A DNA stretch of 64,000 nucleotides. Source: an uncultured Bacteroidales bacterium. GTDB taxonomy: Bacteria; Bacteroidota; Bacteroidia; Bacteroidales; Bacteroidaceae. Shown piece by piece: positions 46,859 through 55,101 of this stretch; the stretch's first letter is position 1; every line of letters starts with the position of its first letter. Made by a program: the position numbers and the translations under genes. Where the stretch lies: contig CADCBO010000009.1 of NCBI GenBank assembly GCA_902799685.1, positions 41,289 through 105,288 on the forward strand. Reading direction: 5' to 3'. The notes under the pieces were generated by a model. The model was not told where the DNA came from, did no database searches, and saw only the letters and a program-made list of their open reading frames with translations.

Positions 46859-48084
46859 AATTTGCCCTGCTCACCGAGGTAGGAGTCTTTGAAGCCCAGG
46901 AAATAGAGCACTCCGTCAAGGCCGATGGTATTGATGCTCTGCTCGGCAGTGGCAACCACACGAGGCTTGGCATGGAACGCAATACCCAGACCCGCCTCCG
47001 ATATCATCGGCAGATCATTTGCCCCATCGCCCACAGCGATTGTCTGTGCCAGGTTCACCTTCTCCACCTGCGCAATCAGATGCAGCAGCTCAGCCTTGCG
47101 GTGCCCATCCACAATCTCGCCCACGTACCGTCCGGTCAGCTTACCGTCCTCGCCTATCTCCAGCTCGTTAGCGTACACATAATCAATACCATAGCGCCTC
47201 TGCAGATACTCCCCGAAATACGTAAATCCGCCGCTCAGAATGGCAATTTTATACCCGCAGGTCTTAAGAACCGACATAAGACGGTCCACGCCCTCAGTCA
47301 TCGGAAGATGCTCCGCAATATCGCGCATCACACTGACATCCAACCCCTTAAGCAGCGCCACCCGACGGGTAAAACTCTCCTTGAAATCAATCTCACCACG
47401 CATGGCACTCTCAGTGATGGCGCGAACCTGCGCCCCCACACCGTTGCGCTCGGCCAATTCGTCAATGCACTCCGTCTGAATCAGTGTGGAATCCATATCA
47501 AAACAGATTAACCGCCTCATTCTGCGGAACATATCGTCCTTCTGGAACGAGAAATCCATCTCCATCTGCTGCGACATCCGCATCAGCTTAGAGTGCATCT
47601 CGCTCCTATTCACAGGCTCTCCGCGCAATGAAAACTCAATGCACGCGCGCGTCTGCTTGTCAAGTTTCTTGATACTCTTGCGCCCCGTCAGTCGGATAAT
47701 ACTGTCGATGTTAAGCCCCTGGTCAGCAAGAATCTGCGTTGCCGCCTCAATCTGCCTGGCCTCCAGCTGACGCCCCAGCACAGTAAGGATATATCGGTTC
47801 TTACCCTGATGCCCCACCCAATCCTCGTACTCATCGTCGCTAATCGGAGAGAACCCGATATTAACCCCAAGTTCGGTAGCCTTAAACAGCAACTCCTTCA
47901 TGGCCAAGCCCGATTTCATCTCGTCCATGCGCATTAAAATACCCAATGACAGCGTGTTATGAATGTCCGCCTGACCGATGTCCAGCACCGTAGCATCGTA
48001 CCGCGCCAAAATCCCCATGACCGCCGCAGTCAGACCCGGCCGGTCCTGTCCCGTAATCCTGATTAAAATCTGCTCCTCTTTCAT
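46855..48084 (-). CDS. serB: Phosphoserine phosphatase with N-terminal ACT domains
   Basis: A 409-residue cytosolic enzyme for the last step of serine synthesis. Two ACT-like domains cover about 1-165 ('IRITGQDRPGLTAAVMGIL', 'YILTVLGRQLEARQ'), then the HAD domain with 'ICFDMDSTLIQTECIDELA', 'ILSGGFTYF' and 'VGDGANDLPMISEAGLGIAF'. The ACT part probably senses serine. Start Met 48084 is preferred to a GTG six bases upstream; the -7 box TATCTTTG ends five bases before it. The TGA stop lies in a REP-A arm. Confidence 0.96.
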   Translation of the reverse strand: MKEEQILIRITGQDRPGLTAAVMGILARYDATVLDIGQADIHNTLSLGILMRMDEMKSGLAMKELLFKATELGVNIGFSPISDDEYEDWVGHQGKNRYILTVLGRQLEARQIEAATQILADQGLNIDSIIRLTGRKSIKKLDKQTRACIEFSLRGEPVNRSEMHSKLMRMSQQMEMDFSFQKDDMFRRMRRLICFDMDSTLIQTECIDELAERNGVGAQVRAITESAMRGEIDFKESFTRRVALLKGLDVSVMRDIAEHLPMTEGVDRLMSVLKTCGYKIAILSGGFTYFGEYLQRRYGIDYVYANELEIGEDGKLTGRYVGEIVDGHRKAELLHLIAQVEKVNLAQTIAVGDGANDLPMISEAGLGIAFHAKPRVVATAEQSINTIGLDGVLYFLGFKDSYLGEQGKL

Positions 48085-48089
48085 ACCCA

Positions 48090-48097
48090 CAAAGATA
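48090..48097 (-). promoter_or_regulatory. -7 box of serB
   Basis: Minus-strand TATCTTTG immediately before the serB ATG; a REP-A copy begins four bases upstream. Confidence 0.55.
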
Positions 48098-48101
48098 TAA
48101 A

Positions 48102-48180
48102 ATGATACAATTGGGGTCAGACCCCTTTTGCTCTATTTTTCAAAAATGATACAAAAGGGGTCTGACCCCAATTGTATCAT
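48102..48180. repeat. REP-A inverted doublet between serB and the iminopeptidase gene
   Basis: Copies 48102-48136 (right arm decayed to TTGCTCTAT) and 48146-48180 in opposite orientation, joined by TTTTCAAAA. Ends two bases from the iminopeptidase stop. Confidence 0.92.
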
Positions 48181-48182
48181 TT

Positions 48183-49064
48183 TCAGTCGTGAGCAGTGAG
48201 CCAGGCCGTCAATACATCGCAATACTCCCGATGAGCATCCACAAAGCACATATGGCGGGAGCCACGGAACAGATGCCACTCGCTGCCCGGAATATTCTCA
48301 TAAAGCGATGCCGCCACCACCGGCGTACAAATATCGCGCGTACCGCTGCAAATCAGCGTCGGCTGTGTAATCCTGCACAGCTTATCCGTGTACTCAAAAT
48401 CCTTCAGACTACCCAGCGGCTGATACTCATTCGGCCCCCAACCATAAAGATAAGACTCTGTGCCAGAGCGCTTTGGCCTACGCAAACACTCAGGCGAGCC
48501 ATCATCCACGCTAGTCACAAACAGCTCAAAATAATGCTCATTTGCGCGAATGTAGTCCGCATCATCCCATGCCCCCGTCGCCTCAGCCCGACGTATAGCC
48601 TCCTGGTCCTCGGCCGACATATATTTTATAAGCCGATGCTGCTCGCTGGCCCATAACGAACTCGATGCGTGGCCCGATGAAAGAATCATCGATTGTACAC
48701 CAACAGGCTCATTATCAATAGCATACGCAATAGCCTGCATCGCGCCCCAAGACTGTCCCAGGATATGAACCCTATCCAACTTCAGGTACTCGCGCAGGGC
48801 AATCAGCTCATCAATCCACGTCTTGAGCGTCCACAGCTCCGGATGCCCGTCCAGATACGAATTCCCGCACCCAATCTGATCGTACGAAATCACCTGCCGG
48901 CCCGTGTCGGCCATGCAATCCAGCACCTCAAAATAATTGTGCGTACTCCCCGGCCCGCCGTGCAGCAGCAGTAGCGGAGCCTTGTCCGATGCCTCCCCCA
49001 CTATCCGGTAGTACGTCTCATGCCCCAAAAACGGCATGTAACCCTCAGTAATTTTTCTGTCCAT
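48183..49064 (-). CDS. Proline iminopeptidase-family alpha/beta hydrolase
   Basis: A 293-residue cytosolic serine peptidase that removes N-terminal residues, usually proline. Seen: oxyanion 'LLLHGGPGSTHNYF', 'VISYDQIGCGNS', nucleophile elbow 'ILGQSWGAMQA' (Ser about 105), Asp in 'CSGTRDICTP' and His in 'GSRHMCF'. It is the S33 family, tricorn-interacting factor F1 type ('proline-specific peptidase'). Lies between repeats on both sides; no operon partner is evident. Confidence 0.9.
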   Translation of the reverse strand: MDRKITEGYMPFLGHETYYRIVGEASDKAPLLLLHGGPGSTHNYFEVLDCMADTGRQVISYDQIGCGNSYLDGHPELWTLKTWIDELIALREYLKLDRVHILGQSWGAMQAIAYAIDNEPVGVQSMILSSGHASSSLWASEQHRLIKYMSAEDQEAIRRAEATGAWDDADYIRANEHYFELFVTSVDDGSPECLRRPKRSGTESYLYGWGPNEYQPLGSLKDFEYTDKLCRITQPTLICSGTRDICTPVVAASLYENIPGSEWHLFRGSRHMCFVDAHREYCDVLTAWLTAHD

Positions 49065-49084
49065 TTTATATCAAATCCAACAAA

Positions 49085-49119
49085 ATAGTACAATTGGGGT
49101 CAGGCCCCTTTTGTATCAT
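49085..49119 (+). repeat. REP-A copy upstream of the iminopeptidase gene
   Basis: Arms ATAGTACAA / TTGTATCAT, core GGGGTCAGGCCCC; five bases after the stop of the next upstream gene. Confidence 0.9.
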
Positions 49120-49124
49120 TTTTA

Positions 49125-49712
49125 TCATTCCCAGTGAACAAGCAGCGGATTGAGCCGGATTTTGCGTGGGCTACCGTTGTGCCCACGGATCTGATAATCA
49201 CCCGCAATCTCATCAGGCAGCAGTTCTTTAAGCCGTGCATTCAGGACCGATGCCTTCTCGCTGAAAGAATTGTCCTCCAGATCCACCAAGCGCGCCACCC
49301 GAGCTTTTACATCCTCCATAAAAGTATTAGGATTAATCGTGGAATAAATCTCCTCCAGCTCCGTCCTATAATCATCCCGATGCTTAAGCAGAATGCCCTC
49401 CGGATGCCGTAAAAACAAGATAAACAGCGTCTTAACCAACGGCCGCAGCTGTAGAATCTGCCCATCGGCCACACCCATTCTAATATTAAATTCCTTATCA
49501 ATATACAATTCAACTGGCTCAGCCAGCCGTTCCACACCGACCCCAAGATCCTTAAGCCGCTCCTGAACCATAACCATAAGCGCCATCAGCTGGGTCGCCT
49601 CCATACCATCCAGCAAATCGCCATAATCAACCGGCGGTTCACACAGCATCCCGGCCGCTCCGCTAAACAGCAAGCGCCACATCATCCGGGCCTCAAAAGT
49701 TCCACTTGTCAT
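49125..49712 (-). CDS. Unknown protein sharing a domain with the product of 49867-50244
   Basis: A 195-residue protein with no signal peptide or recognised family. The C-terminal 100 residues contain 'LVKTLFILFLRHPEGILL', 'ELEEIYSTI', 'SFSEKASVLNARLKELL' and 'IRGHNGSPRKIRLNP', and align block by block with the neighbouring 125-residue product, where the first block reads 'RTLYQLFINHPEGIRAD'. The N-terminal half (about 1-85) is unique to this copy. Start Met 49712 is chosen by a -7-like box TATCTTTA eight bases upstream. The shared domain may be a winged-helix type, but this is a guess. Confidence 0.6.
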   Translation of the reverse strand: MTSGTFEARMMWRLLFSGAAGMLCEPPVDYGDLLDGMEATQLMALMVMVQERLKDLGVGVERLAEPVELYIDKEFNIRMGVADGQILQLRPLVKTLFILFLRHPEGILLKHRDDYRTELEEIYSTINPNTFMEDVKARVARLVDLEDNSFSEKASVLNARLKELLPDEIAGDYQIRGHNGSPRKIRLNPLLVHWE

Positions 49713-49800
49713 CACACCATAAAGATACGCAAAAATCCATCACCAACCAAGACCAAGCACCATTTTTCCATAAAAAAACGATCAACAATTCCAAACAAAT

Positions 49801-49815
49801 ACAAGCTTGTAATCA
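49801..49815. repeat. ACAAGCTTGT palindrome upstream of 49867
   Basis: ACAAGCTTGTAATCA recurs at 53367-53381 within a perfect 16-bp palindrome. Here it is followed by TTTG (49817-49820), 19 bp from CACCTTTG, a possible promoter for the 49867 gene. Confidence 0.4.
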
Positions 49816-49866
49816 CTTTGAATTGCCGATTAAGGACACCACCTTTGTCCAATAAACAATAGTCCG

Positions 49867-50244
49867 ATGAATAACCAGCATCCAATCATCCCCGGCCCAC
49901 GTCCAGGCCAGTTCCATCTGCCCGACAACGACATCATAGTATATCTCAACCCAATGGAACGGACTCTATACCAACTATTTATAAATCATCCCGAAGGCAT
50001 TCGGGCCGATGCCCTGTCACTACACTGGCAAGAACTGTACCGCCTCTACGCCCACGAATCGGTCTTTGATGATAAGCAACTGATGCTAAACAAAATAGAA
50101 AACCTTTGCAGCAAATCAAAAATCGTTTTCTACTCCAACATCTCCAGGATAAAGCACAAGTTCATCAGCACCCTAGGCACCCGCAAAGCTAAAAACCTCA
50201 TCATAATCCGCCACCCGGACGGCCGATATCGCATCGGCCACTAA
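49867..50244 (+). CDS. Unknown protein, short relative of 49125-49712
   Basis: A 125-residue basic protein. 'PMERTLYQLFINHPEGIRAD', 'WQELYRLYAHES', 'FYSNISRIKHKFISTLG' and 'IIIRHPDGRYRI' correspond to blocks in the divergent neighbour. It starts with a Pro-rich segment ('HPIIPGPRPGQFHLP'). The pair flanks a 150-bp divergent region. Such a pair could be regulator and partner, but no DNA-binding motif can be named with confidence. Confidence 0.6.
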   Translation: MNNQHPIIPGPRPGQFHLPDNDIIVYLNPMERTLYQLFINHPEGIRADALSLHWQELYRLYAHESVFDDKQLMLNKIENLCSKSKIVFYSNISRIKHKFISTLGTRKAKNLIIIRHPDGRYRIGH

Positions 50245-50260
50245 AACACACTCATAATTA

Positions 50261-50950
50261 TTACAAGTTTTTTATAGTATCCTCTATCTCCCAAACAACC
50301 TCCTTTAGCGCCGCTTTAAGTGTCTGACGTTCAAGTTCATCAAAATTCTCCGGGGCATTTTTATTAAGAAAATGTGCCTTGAACCAAGAGGCGTTCTCTC
50401 CATAATAATCTTTAGCCAATGTGCCCCATTTAATCCATCGGCCCAAACATAGCAAGTAATCCTTCATAGAGAGCTCTATACGCATTTGGTCAGGCTTAAA
50501 TTCATGTAACGTCTCCGGATGTTCTTTTGATTCTTTAATTGAATCCTCTATTCTCTGCCTCTCTTGATCTATCATTTCTTCGGTGGAGCCATAGAAAGTC
50601 ATATCAAAGAGGCAATTAGCCACAATCCGACTGGCAGAAAAGGAATCAAGCGTTTCTTGGCAAACAACCATTCCCAACCACTCCTTCCACGGACAAAATG
50701 ACAGAGCCCATCTTTCATCATCACCCTCCTTAATACCAATTACTTCGGGATAGACACGTTTAGGCTCCAAAATATCAGGCGTCAATTCAATCTTAATACT
50801 ACACTCCGAATCTACAGGATCCATGAGAGACAATGTTTCAAAAACAATCTCGAAACTCTCCAGTCTCTTTCTAAACCAAGGATGGTCAGACACCAAGGCC
50901 ACCGCCACATCTTGCCATTGTACCTGATTAATCAACTCTTTCAGTATCAT
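50261..50950 (-). CDS. Unknown protein, DUF6557-like
   Basis: A 229-residue acidic cytosolic protein. 'LKELINQVQWQDVAVAL' at the N-terminus and 'WALSFCPWKEWLGMVV' in the middle recall small Bacteroidetes proteins often found in accessory clusters (possibly DUF6557), but the assignment is from memory of the pattern only. No catalytic motif or membrane segment is seen. Its promoter (-7 TACATTTG at 50972-50979, -33 TTTG at 51001-51004) shares the palindrome at 51000-51030 with the divergent gene at 51077. Confidence 0.6.
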   Translation of the reverse strand: MILKELINQVQWQDVAVALVSDHPWFRKRLESFEIVFETLSLMDPVDSECSIKIELTPDILEPKRVYPEVIGIKEGDDERWALSFCPWKEWLGMVVCQETLDSFSASRIVANCLFDMTFYGSTEEMIDQERQRIEDSIKESKEHPETLHEFKPDQMRIELSMKDYLLCLGRWIKWGTLAKDYYGENASWFKAHFLNKNAPENFDELERQTLKAALKEVVWEIEDTIKNL

Positions 50951-50971
50951 AACTCCAAATCAATATTTGCA

Positions 50972-51057
50972 CAAATGTACAGCGGCCACCAGACCCTCTC
51001 CAAATCTCTGCAAGGTTTGCAAGGATTTGGCCGCACGGGATATACTTCCAATCTTTG
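50972..51057. promoter_or_regulatory. Bidirectional promoter built on the 31-bp palindrome (copy 1)
   Basis: CCAAATC...GATTTGG palindrome at 51000-51030. Outward TTTG boxes lie 21 bp from TACATTTG (minus, 50972-50979) and 20 bp from AATCTTTG (plus, 51050-51057). Drives 50261-50950 and 51077-51943. Confidence 0.6.
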
Positions 51058-51076
51058 CCGAAAAGCAAGCACGATT

Positions 51077-51943
51077 ATGACCAAACGCATTACTAGAGAT
51101 GACCCCATGTACATAGAAGCCCTTTCCTGGATGTCATACCGATACGCAATCGGCATAACAGAGTACCCCCATCGCAATGGACTTAGTGAAGCCGAGCGAT
51201 ACCGCATGTTTCGGGACATAGAGTTCAACACCCCCGAATTCCAAGCACTCTCAGCTGCATTCACAGACTTCCTTAAGCGAAAGAAAATAACGGACGTAGT
51301 GGCTCTAAGAGACCAATACCGCGAGAACGACCTCATCTGGCTCTCACGCAATTATGCTATGGGGCGTCACTCTTATGCGGCATCTCATTGCAATGACATC
51401 TTAAGCTATTCCAACGATGTGCTGTCCCCCGAGAGGAAAGAGTTTATGGCCCGCGATATCCGCAGCCAAATTGCTGATCACCTTCGTTGGCACTCCTTCT
51501 TTATTCCTCGCGAACTGGAAGAAACGTACAGTCCGCTTGACCTATTTCTCCAATTCATTACCGAGAACAATATTGATTCCGATGAAAAATACCAGGAATA
51601 CAGCCGTATAGATGTATATCTTTCTTCCGATGGTCAGATATCATTTGCCACAGAAAAGAAAGAACATAATAAATCATATTTCAGTTTCATGTCCGACATA
51701 GACGATTACCTTGGTTGGGACCAACTAGCCTCATTTTTCTTCCCACCCTGTCATAAGAAATGCCGAATCAGATTCAATGGTCAGGAATCTATCATCCCGT
51801 ATATAAACTCATGGTCAAGGATTTATTACGGTAGTGGTAATTACCGCTATGAACGCGTCAAAATACCAATCGACAAACTCCCCAACCTGTTTGTACGAAC
51901 ATACATCAATCAAGACTACATTGTGGAAGACAATATTCTGTAA
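51077..51943 (+). CDS. Unknown protein (288 residues)
   Basis: A soluble, Tyr/Arg/Asp-rich protein beginning 'MTKRITRDDPMYIEALSWM'. No recognised domain. Seen: 'LDLFLQFITENNIDSDEKY', 'LGWDQLASFFFPPCHKKC' with two cysteines, and 'VKIPIDKLPNLFVRTYI'. Start 51077 is preferred since the upstream part of the frame crosses the palindromic promoter at 51000-51057. Codon use and composition are like the other unknown genes of the 49-59 kb region. Function cannot be stated. Confidence 0.55.
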   Translation: MTKRITRDDPMYIEALSWMSYRYAIGITEYPHRNGLSEAERYRMFRDIEFNTPEFQALSAAFTDFLKRKKITDVVALRDQYRENDLIWLSRNYAMGRHSYAASHCNDILSYSNDVLSPERKEFMARDIRSQIADHLRWHSFFIPRELEETYSPLDLFLQFITENNIDSDEKYQEYSRIDVYLSSDGQISFATEKKEHNKSYFSFMSDIDDYLGWDQLASFFFPPCHKKCRIRFNGQESIIPYINSWSRIYYGSGNYRYERVKIPIDKLPNLFVRTYINQDYIVEDNIL

Positions 51944-51983
51944 ATCATGAAAGAAACCCGTCCACGCAAACGTAAAAAATAGT

Positions 51984-52313
51984 ATGGCAATCAAAGCACA
52001 TGACACTTTCTGGCAGCGGCGAAAGATCCGAGGCCTACAACCAATCCTTCTCGAAATCATAAAAGTTGAGGAAATCATCGGCACACACGCCATCTGCAAA
52101 GTCCGATGGCATATTCTAGGCAAAGACGCCCCATCCAAGTCCGTCTTCCCAATGGCCACCATAACCGACAATCATTTTGCAGACTTTGTCCCAATCCAGC
52201 GTACGGTCTATCTCAAAGCCCTTGGCATCCTAAATGACACTACCCTAGACTATCACAAACGCAAGAGCCGGATCCTTTATCTCATGAGAGACCTCAATTA
52301 CACTGACGATTAG
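51984..52313 (+). CDS. Unknown protein, paralogue of the C-terminal part of 57316-57807
   Basis: A 109-residue basic protein: 'QRRKIRGLQPILLEIIKVEE', 'VRWHILGKDAPSKSVFPMAT', 'HFADFVPIQRTVYLKAL' and a 'YTDD' end. The same blocks in the same order form residues about 55-163 of the protein at 57316, where they follow a shortened metallophosphoesterase. Here the copy stands alone and is followed 24 bp later by a different broken metallophosphoesterase. The family is not recognised; it may be an accessory partner of phosphoesterases. Confidence 0.6.
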   Translation: MAIKAHDTFWQRRKIRGLQPILLEIIKVEEIIGTHAICKVRWHILGKDAPSKSVFPMATITDNHFADFVPIQRTVYLKALGILNDTTLDYHKRKSRILYLMRDLNYTDD

Positions 52314-52336
52314 CAATGAAATAAAAAGGCAGAACA

Positions 52337-52574
52337 ATGAAAATACAATACATGAGTGACCTCCACCTGGAGTTCACTGAAAACCTGCATTACATTAAGA
52401 CAAAACCGTTCCAACCAGTTGGAGAAATACTGGTTTTGGCTGGCGATACCTTCTACCTGCGCGACACCATCGCCCCGCAAATGAATTTCTGGAGTTTGTA
52501 ACCAACTCGGTTACGTCTATTACAAAGAACACTTGACAAACGGGTTTGATCCCTGTAAAACGATTGAAATATAA
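52337..52574 (+). pseudogene. Metallophosphoesterase remnant (internal deletion and frameshift)
   Basis: From ATG 52337 the frame reads 'MKIQYMSDLHLEFTENLHYI' and 'EILVLAGDTFYLRD', the first two metal-binding blocks (DLH, GDT) of calcineurin-like phosphoesterases, then stops at 52499-52501. In the +1 frame the DNA continues as 'VCNQLGYVYYKEHLTNGFDP' to TAA 52572, which looks like the family C-terminus. The GNHE and later His blocks are missing. So a deletion of roughly 150-200 codons joined head to tail out of frame. Not functional. Confidence 0.7.
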
Positions 52575-52673
52575 GGTATTAGACTTATTTTTGATTAAGA
52601 AAATTCTCAAATTCCTTCCTTGTCACACCCATTGTCCTCAAACAATTAAGGATAATAAACTCAGGTATGGGAT

Positions 52674-53009
52674 CTATGTGAGTTTGAATAATAAATCATC
52701 CTCCAACGTATTGTTCTCAAGACCATAACGGAGATACTCAGACACAACCACCTTAAAGGATTGCTTCGCCTCCTCAACAGTAGATCCATACCCACACAAG
52801 TCTAAAGCAGGGGCATACATCATCTGTACGCCGTTATCCTTGTATGAGAAAACGTCCAATAAAACCCTAATGGTTGTACTATCGATATCAATACGGTTCA
52901 TAGTCAAAAAGAGTTGGCTAGCAAAATTAGGCACTTCATCCGAATAATCCAAAATTATCATTGAATTCCCTATCCTTGCTGCACAGTTGATAATCATCTT
53001 ACTTTTCAT
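52674..53009 (-). CDS. HicB-like (antitoxin-type) protein
   Basis: A 111-residue protein. 'YAPALDLCGYGSTVEEAKQS' and 'VVVSEYLRYGLENNTLEDDL' match the partial RNase-H fold of HicB-type antitoxins common in Bacteroidetes. Its ATG overlaps the end of the upstream gene by 11 bases, so translation is coupled. No HicA toxin with the usual double-stranded RNA-binding fold is seen next to it; a short open frame directly downstream in another frame (to about 52585, 'GVTRKEFENFLNQK') may be a frameshifted tail. Orphan or decayed system. Confidence 0.55.
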   Translation of the reverse strand: MKSKMIINCAARIGNSMIILDYSDEVPNFASQLFLTMNRIDIDSTTIRVLLDVFSYKDNGVQMMYAPALDLCGYGSTVEEAKQSFKVVVSEYLRYGLENNTLEDDLLFKLT

Positions 53010-53310
53010 ACATCTCCTTGGGGATGTTTGCCAAATGATTGGCCGATGTTTGTGTGAGACCTGTTTCTTTTAATACTGCATTCATATAATCATCGGCCAT
53101 CTTACCCATGTTGTGGGTAATATTCCCGTGCCAATAATCCTCATCGGTATAATCATACTCATGAATGTGCAACAGATCAGAATCAGGAAAATGCGCCCTA
53201 ACCTCCTCCATCGTCTTCAATTCAACATTTCGTCCATTCTCACGGATATAAACGCTAGTTCCATGTTTTACCACTGGTTTTGGTGAAATAATGTACAGAT
53301 CAAGAGACAT
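52999..53310 (-). CDS. Small phage-type protein of the 'NITHNLGKMA' kind
   Basis: A 103-residue protein starting 'MSLDLYIISPKPVVKHGTSV' with 'VYIRENGRNVELKTMEEV' and 'GNITHNMGKMADD'. Proteins of this pattern occur in phages and accessory regions of many bacteria, function unknown. It appears a little shorter at the C-terminus than relatives I recall. A -7 box TAGATTTG (53330-53337) and the ACAAGCTTGT palindrome lie upstream. Coupled to the HicB-like gene. Confidence 0.6.
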   Translation of the reverse strand: MSLDLYIISPKPVVKHGTSVYIRENGRNVELKTMEEVRAHFPDSDLLHIHEYDYTDEDYWHGNITHNMGKMADDYMNAVLKETGLTQTSANHLANIPKEMYEK

Positions 53311-53363
53311 AACAAATACTATTTTTCTGCAAATCTACACCCATAAAGCAGCAAATAAAAGCA

Positions 53364-53381
53364 ATTACAAGCTTGTAATCA
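53364..53381. repeat. Perfect palindrome ATTACAAGCTTGTAAT upstream of 53310
   Basis: A 16-bp perfect dyad, 27 bp upstream of the -7 box of the small phage-type gene; shares ACAAGCTTGTAATCA with 49801-49815. Confidence 0.45.
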
Positions 53382-53432
53382 TTTGTTTATTTCTACAGTT
53401 TTTCTAATGGGAGGCTGCCAAAGATGACGGTT

Positions 53433-53484
53433 CCTTGCAAACCTTGCAAAGATTTGACATCCCCAATCATACTCCCGAACTTTA
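53433..53484 (+). promoter_or_regulatory. Promoter with half-decayed 31-bp palindrome (copy 2)
   Basis: CCTTGCAAACCTTGCAAAGATTTG keeps the right half and centre of the palindrome (53433-53456); -33 TTTG 53453-53456 is 20 bp from GAACTTTA (53477-53484). The left half is replaced by a REP-B fragment. Confidence 0.5.
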
Positions 53485-53491
53485 CAAAAAA

Positions 53492-55057
53492 ATGAATCGT
53501 ATGGACCACTTCAGAATCACACAACCCATTCTAAACAGCATTATGCACAGTACGCTCAGCGACGATGTGTATCTGGACGAAAAATCCTTTGCCCTGCTGC
53601 TGGAGATACAGAAAACGCTCTCGGTCTTTGAACCTATAGAAGACGATGAAGCCAGGAAACTCTGGCTGGAGATTCCTCGTGGTTCTGCCGAAGAGTGGAA
53701 AGCGTTTGAGGACACACATAGTTGGTATTCAGATGACCTGGAAGGTTATCGTGAAGCCCTGGATGAGGATTATCCCCGTGAGACGGAATGGTTCTTTATG
53801 GTAACCTCAACCTATCGCGAACACACCTTCCTTAAAATCTCGGACCGTGATTATCGGTATGTAATCTTCACCAACAGGTCTTTCCACAAAGATGCTACAC
53901 CCTCAGATATGACTTGGTTTCTGGAACCGCTTCTCACGCTGATCCAAGAACGGGTTGCAACCATCGCTAAAGATACCAATGCTTACAACCTTCATATAGA
54001 AAAGGATCTTCCCTACCGACAGCGCTCGGGCCAGATCAAAAGCAAAGACCTGAACAGGATTATCCCTGAATGGCGATTGGAAGTCGAGGACCGTGAATAT
54101 TGCATCAAGGTGATGGAGGAACTTCTGCGCAGAGAAAAGGTCTATGAATCCACAAAAGACGCGTCGAAGGTCGATTGGGAAAGCATAGGTGTGCCTACCC
54201 CGTTTGATACTATGACTATCCGTACGTTCTGCAAATACTATCGAATAGCAGACGGAATTTTCCTGTGCGGATCGGAAGAGTCTCAGAGCAAGATGGCAAA
54301 CAGCACAGAAAGCGACGTGGATTACTATTCCCAGCAAGGTTTACACCATAATCTTGACGATTGTGATTGTGACAGCGAGAAGGCATTCCAGGACTTCGCA
54401 CAGGACCACTACGGAGAACTCGGCCTGTCCAGAATGAACGTAAGGGCCACCAACCATTATGCCGGCGGGAAATGGATAATTTCATTCAGTATCAGCTACT
54501 CCGCATCCGTCGAAACCGGCCTTAAGATTGCAATGGCGCTATACAAGACAGGGGCGCCTTTTGTCTTTTATGATGCAAACAATCTACTCCATATCCTAAA
54601 GGAAACGGGCCAGGTGCGCATCCTTCCATTCACATTCCACGACTATATTGGCGGGGGTGATGATGAGGGGGTATTCGATCTTCCATACATTGAGGACTGC
54701 GACAAGGAAGGCGAAATCACGCGCAAGCAGTACGATGAAATCGTCCGATTGGCCAAGTGGGAGCCGGATGTGAAGCTGAAACTGGACGCGCCTATTCCGC
54801 TGTACGATGCCGTCTATGACCTGATCCGAGATGAAGCCGATGCCCCTATGACGTTAAGCGAAATCCGCCGCCGGATTGAAAATAAGTATGACACCTACCT
54901 GTCCGTTTACCGGGATGATGGCAACAAAGGATACTACTACATCAAACCATCAAAGGCCAACAAATACTCCGACAAAAAGAGCAATAAGCACTACCCCACC
55001 TTCAACGAGGCTATGAAGGCCTTGATACTAAGCATCAAAGACTTTAAATTAGACTAA
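53492..55057 (+). CDS. Unknown large soluble protein (521 residues)
   Basis: Not recognised. Acidic, Tyr/Asp-rich, no signal peptide or membrane segment. N-terminal part 'MNRMDHFRITQPILN', a charged middle with 'DDCDCDSEKAF' near 310, and a C-terminal region 'PIPLYDAVYDLIRDEADAP' followed by 'TLSEIRRRIENKY', which resembles a winged-helix (HARE-type) DNA-binding fold. Start at 53492 or the Met three codons later is set by the promoter just upstream. Member of the group with the CCAAATC palindrome promoter. Confidence 0.5.
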   Translation: MNRMDHFRITQPILNSIMHSTLSDDVYLDEKSFALLLEIQKTLSVFEPIEDDEARKLWLEIPRGSAEEWKAFEDTHSWYSDDLEGYREALDEDYPRETEWFFMVTSTYREHTFLKISDRDYRYVIFTNRSFHKDATPSDMTWFLEPLLTLIQERVATIAKDTNAYNLHIEKDLPYRQRSGQIKSKDLNRIIPEWRLEVEDREYCIKVMEELLRREKVYESTKDASKVDWESIGVPTPFDTMTIRTFCKYYRIADGIFLCGSEESQSKMANSTESDVDYYSQQGLHHNLDDCDCDSEKAFQDFAQDHYGELGLSRMNVRATNHYAGGKWIISFSISYSASVETGLKIAMALYKTGAPFVFYDANNLLHILKETGQVRILPFTFHDYIGGGDDEGVFDLPYIEDCDKEGEITRKQYDEIVRLAKWEPDVKLKLDAPIPLYDAVYDLIRDEADAPMTLSEIRRRIENKYDTYLSVYRDDGNKGYYYIKPSKANKYSDKKSNKHYPTFNEAMKALILSIKDFKLD

Positions 55058-55101
55058 CATTATGGAAAGACTGGAAGAAGAATGTTTACAACATAAGCGA
55101 T

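Noticed and set aside
42941-49119. CRISPR array
   Set aside because: Repeats are palindromic, with irregular spacing, both orientations and genes between them; no cas genes.
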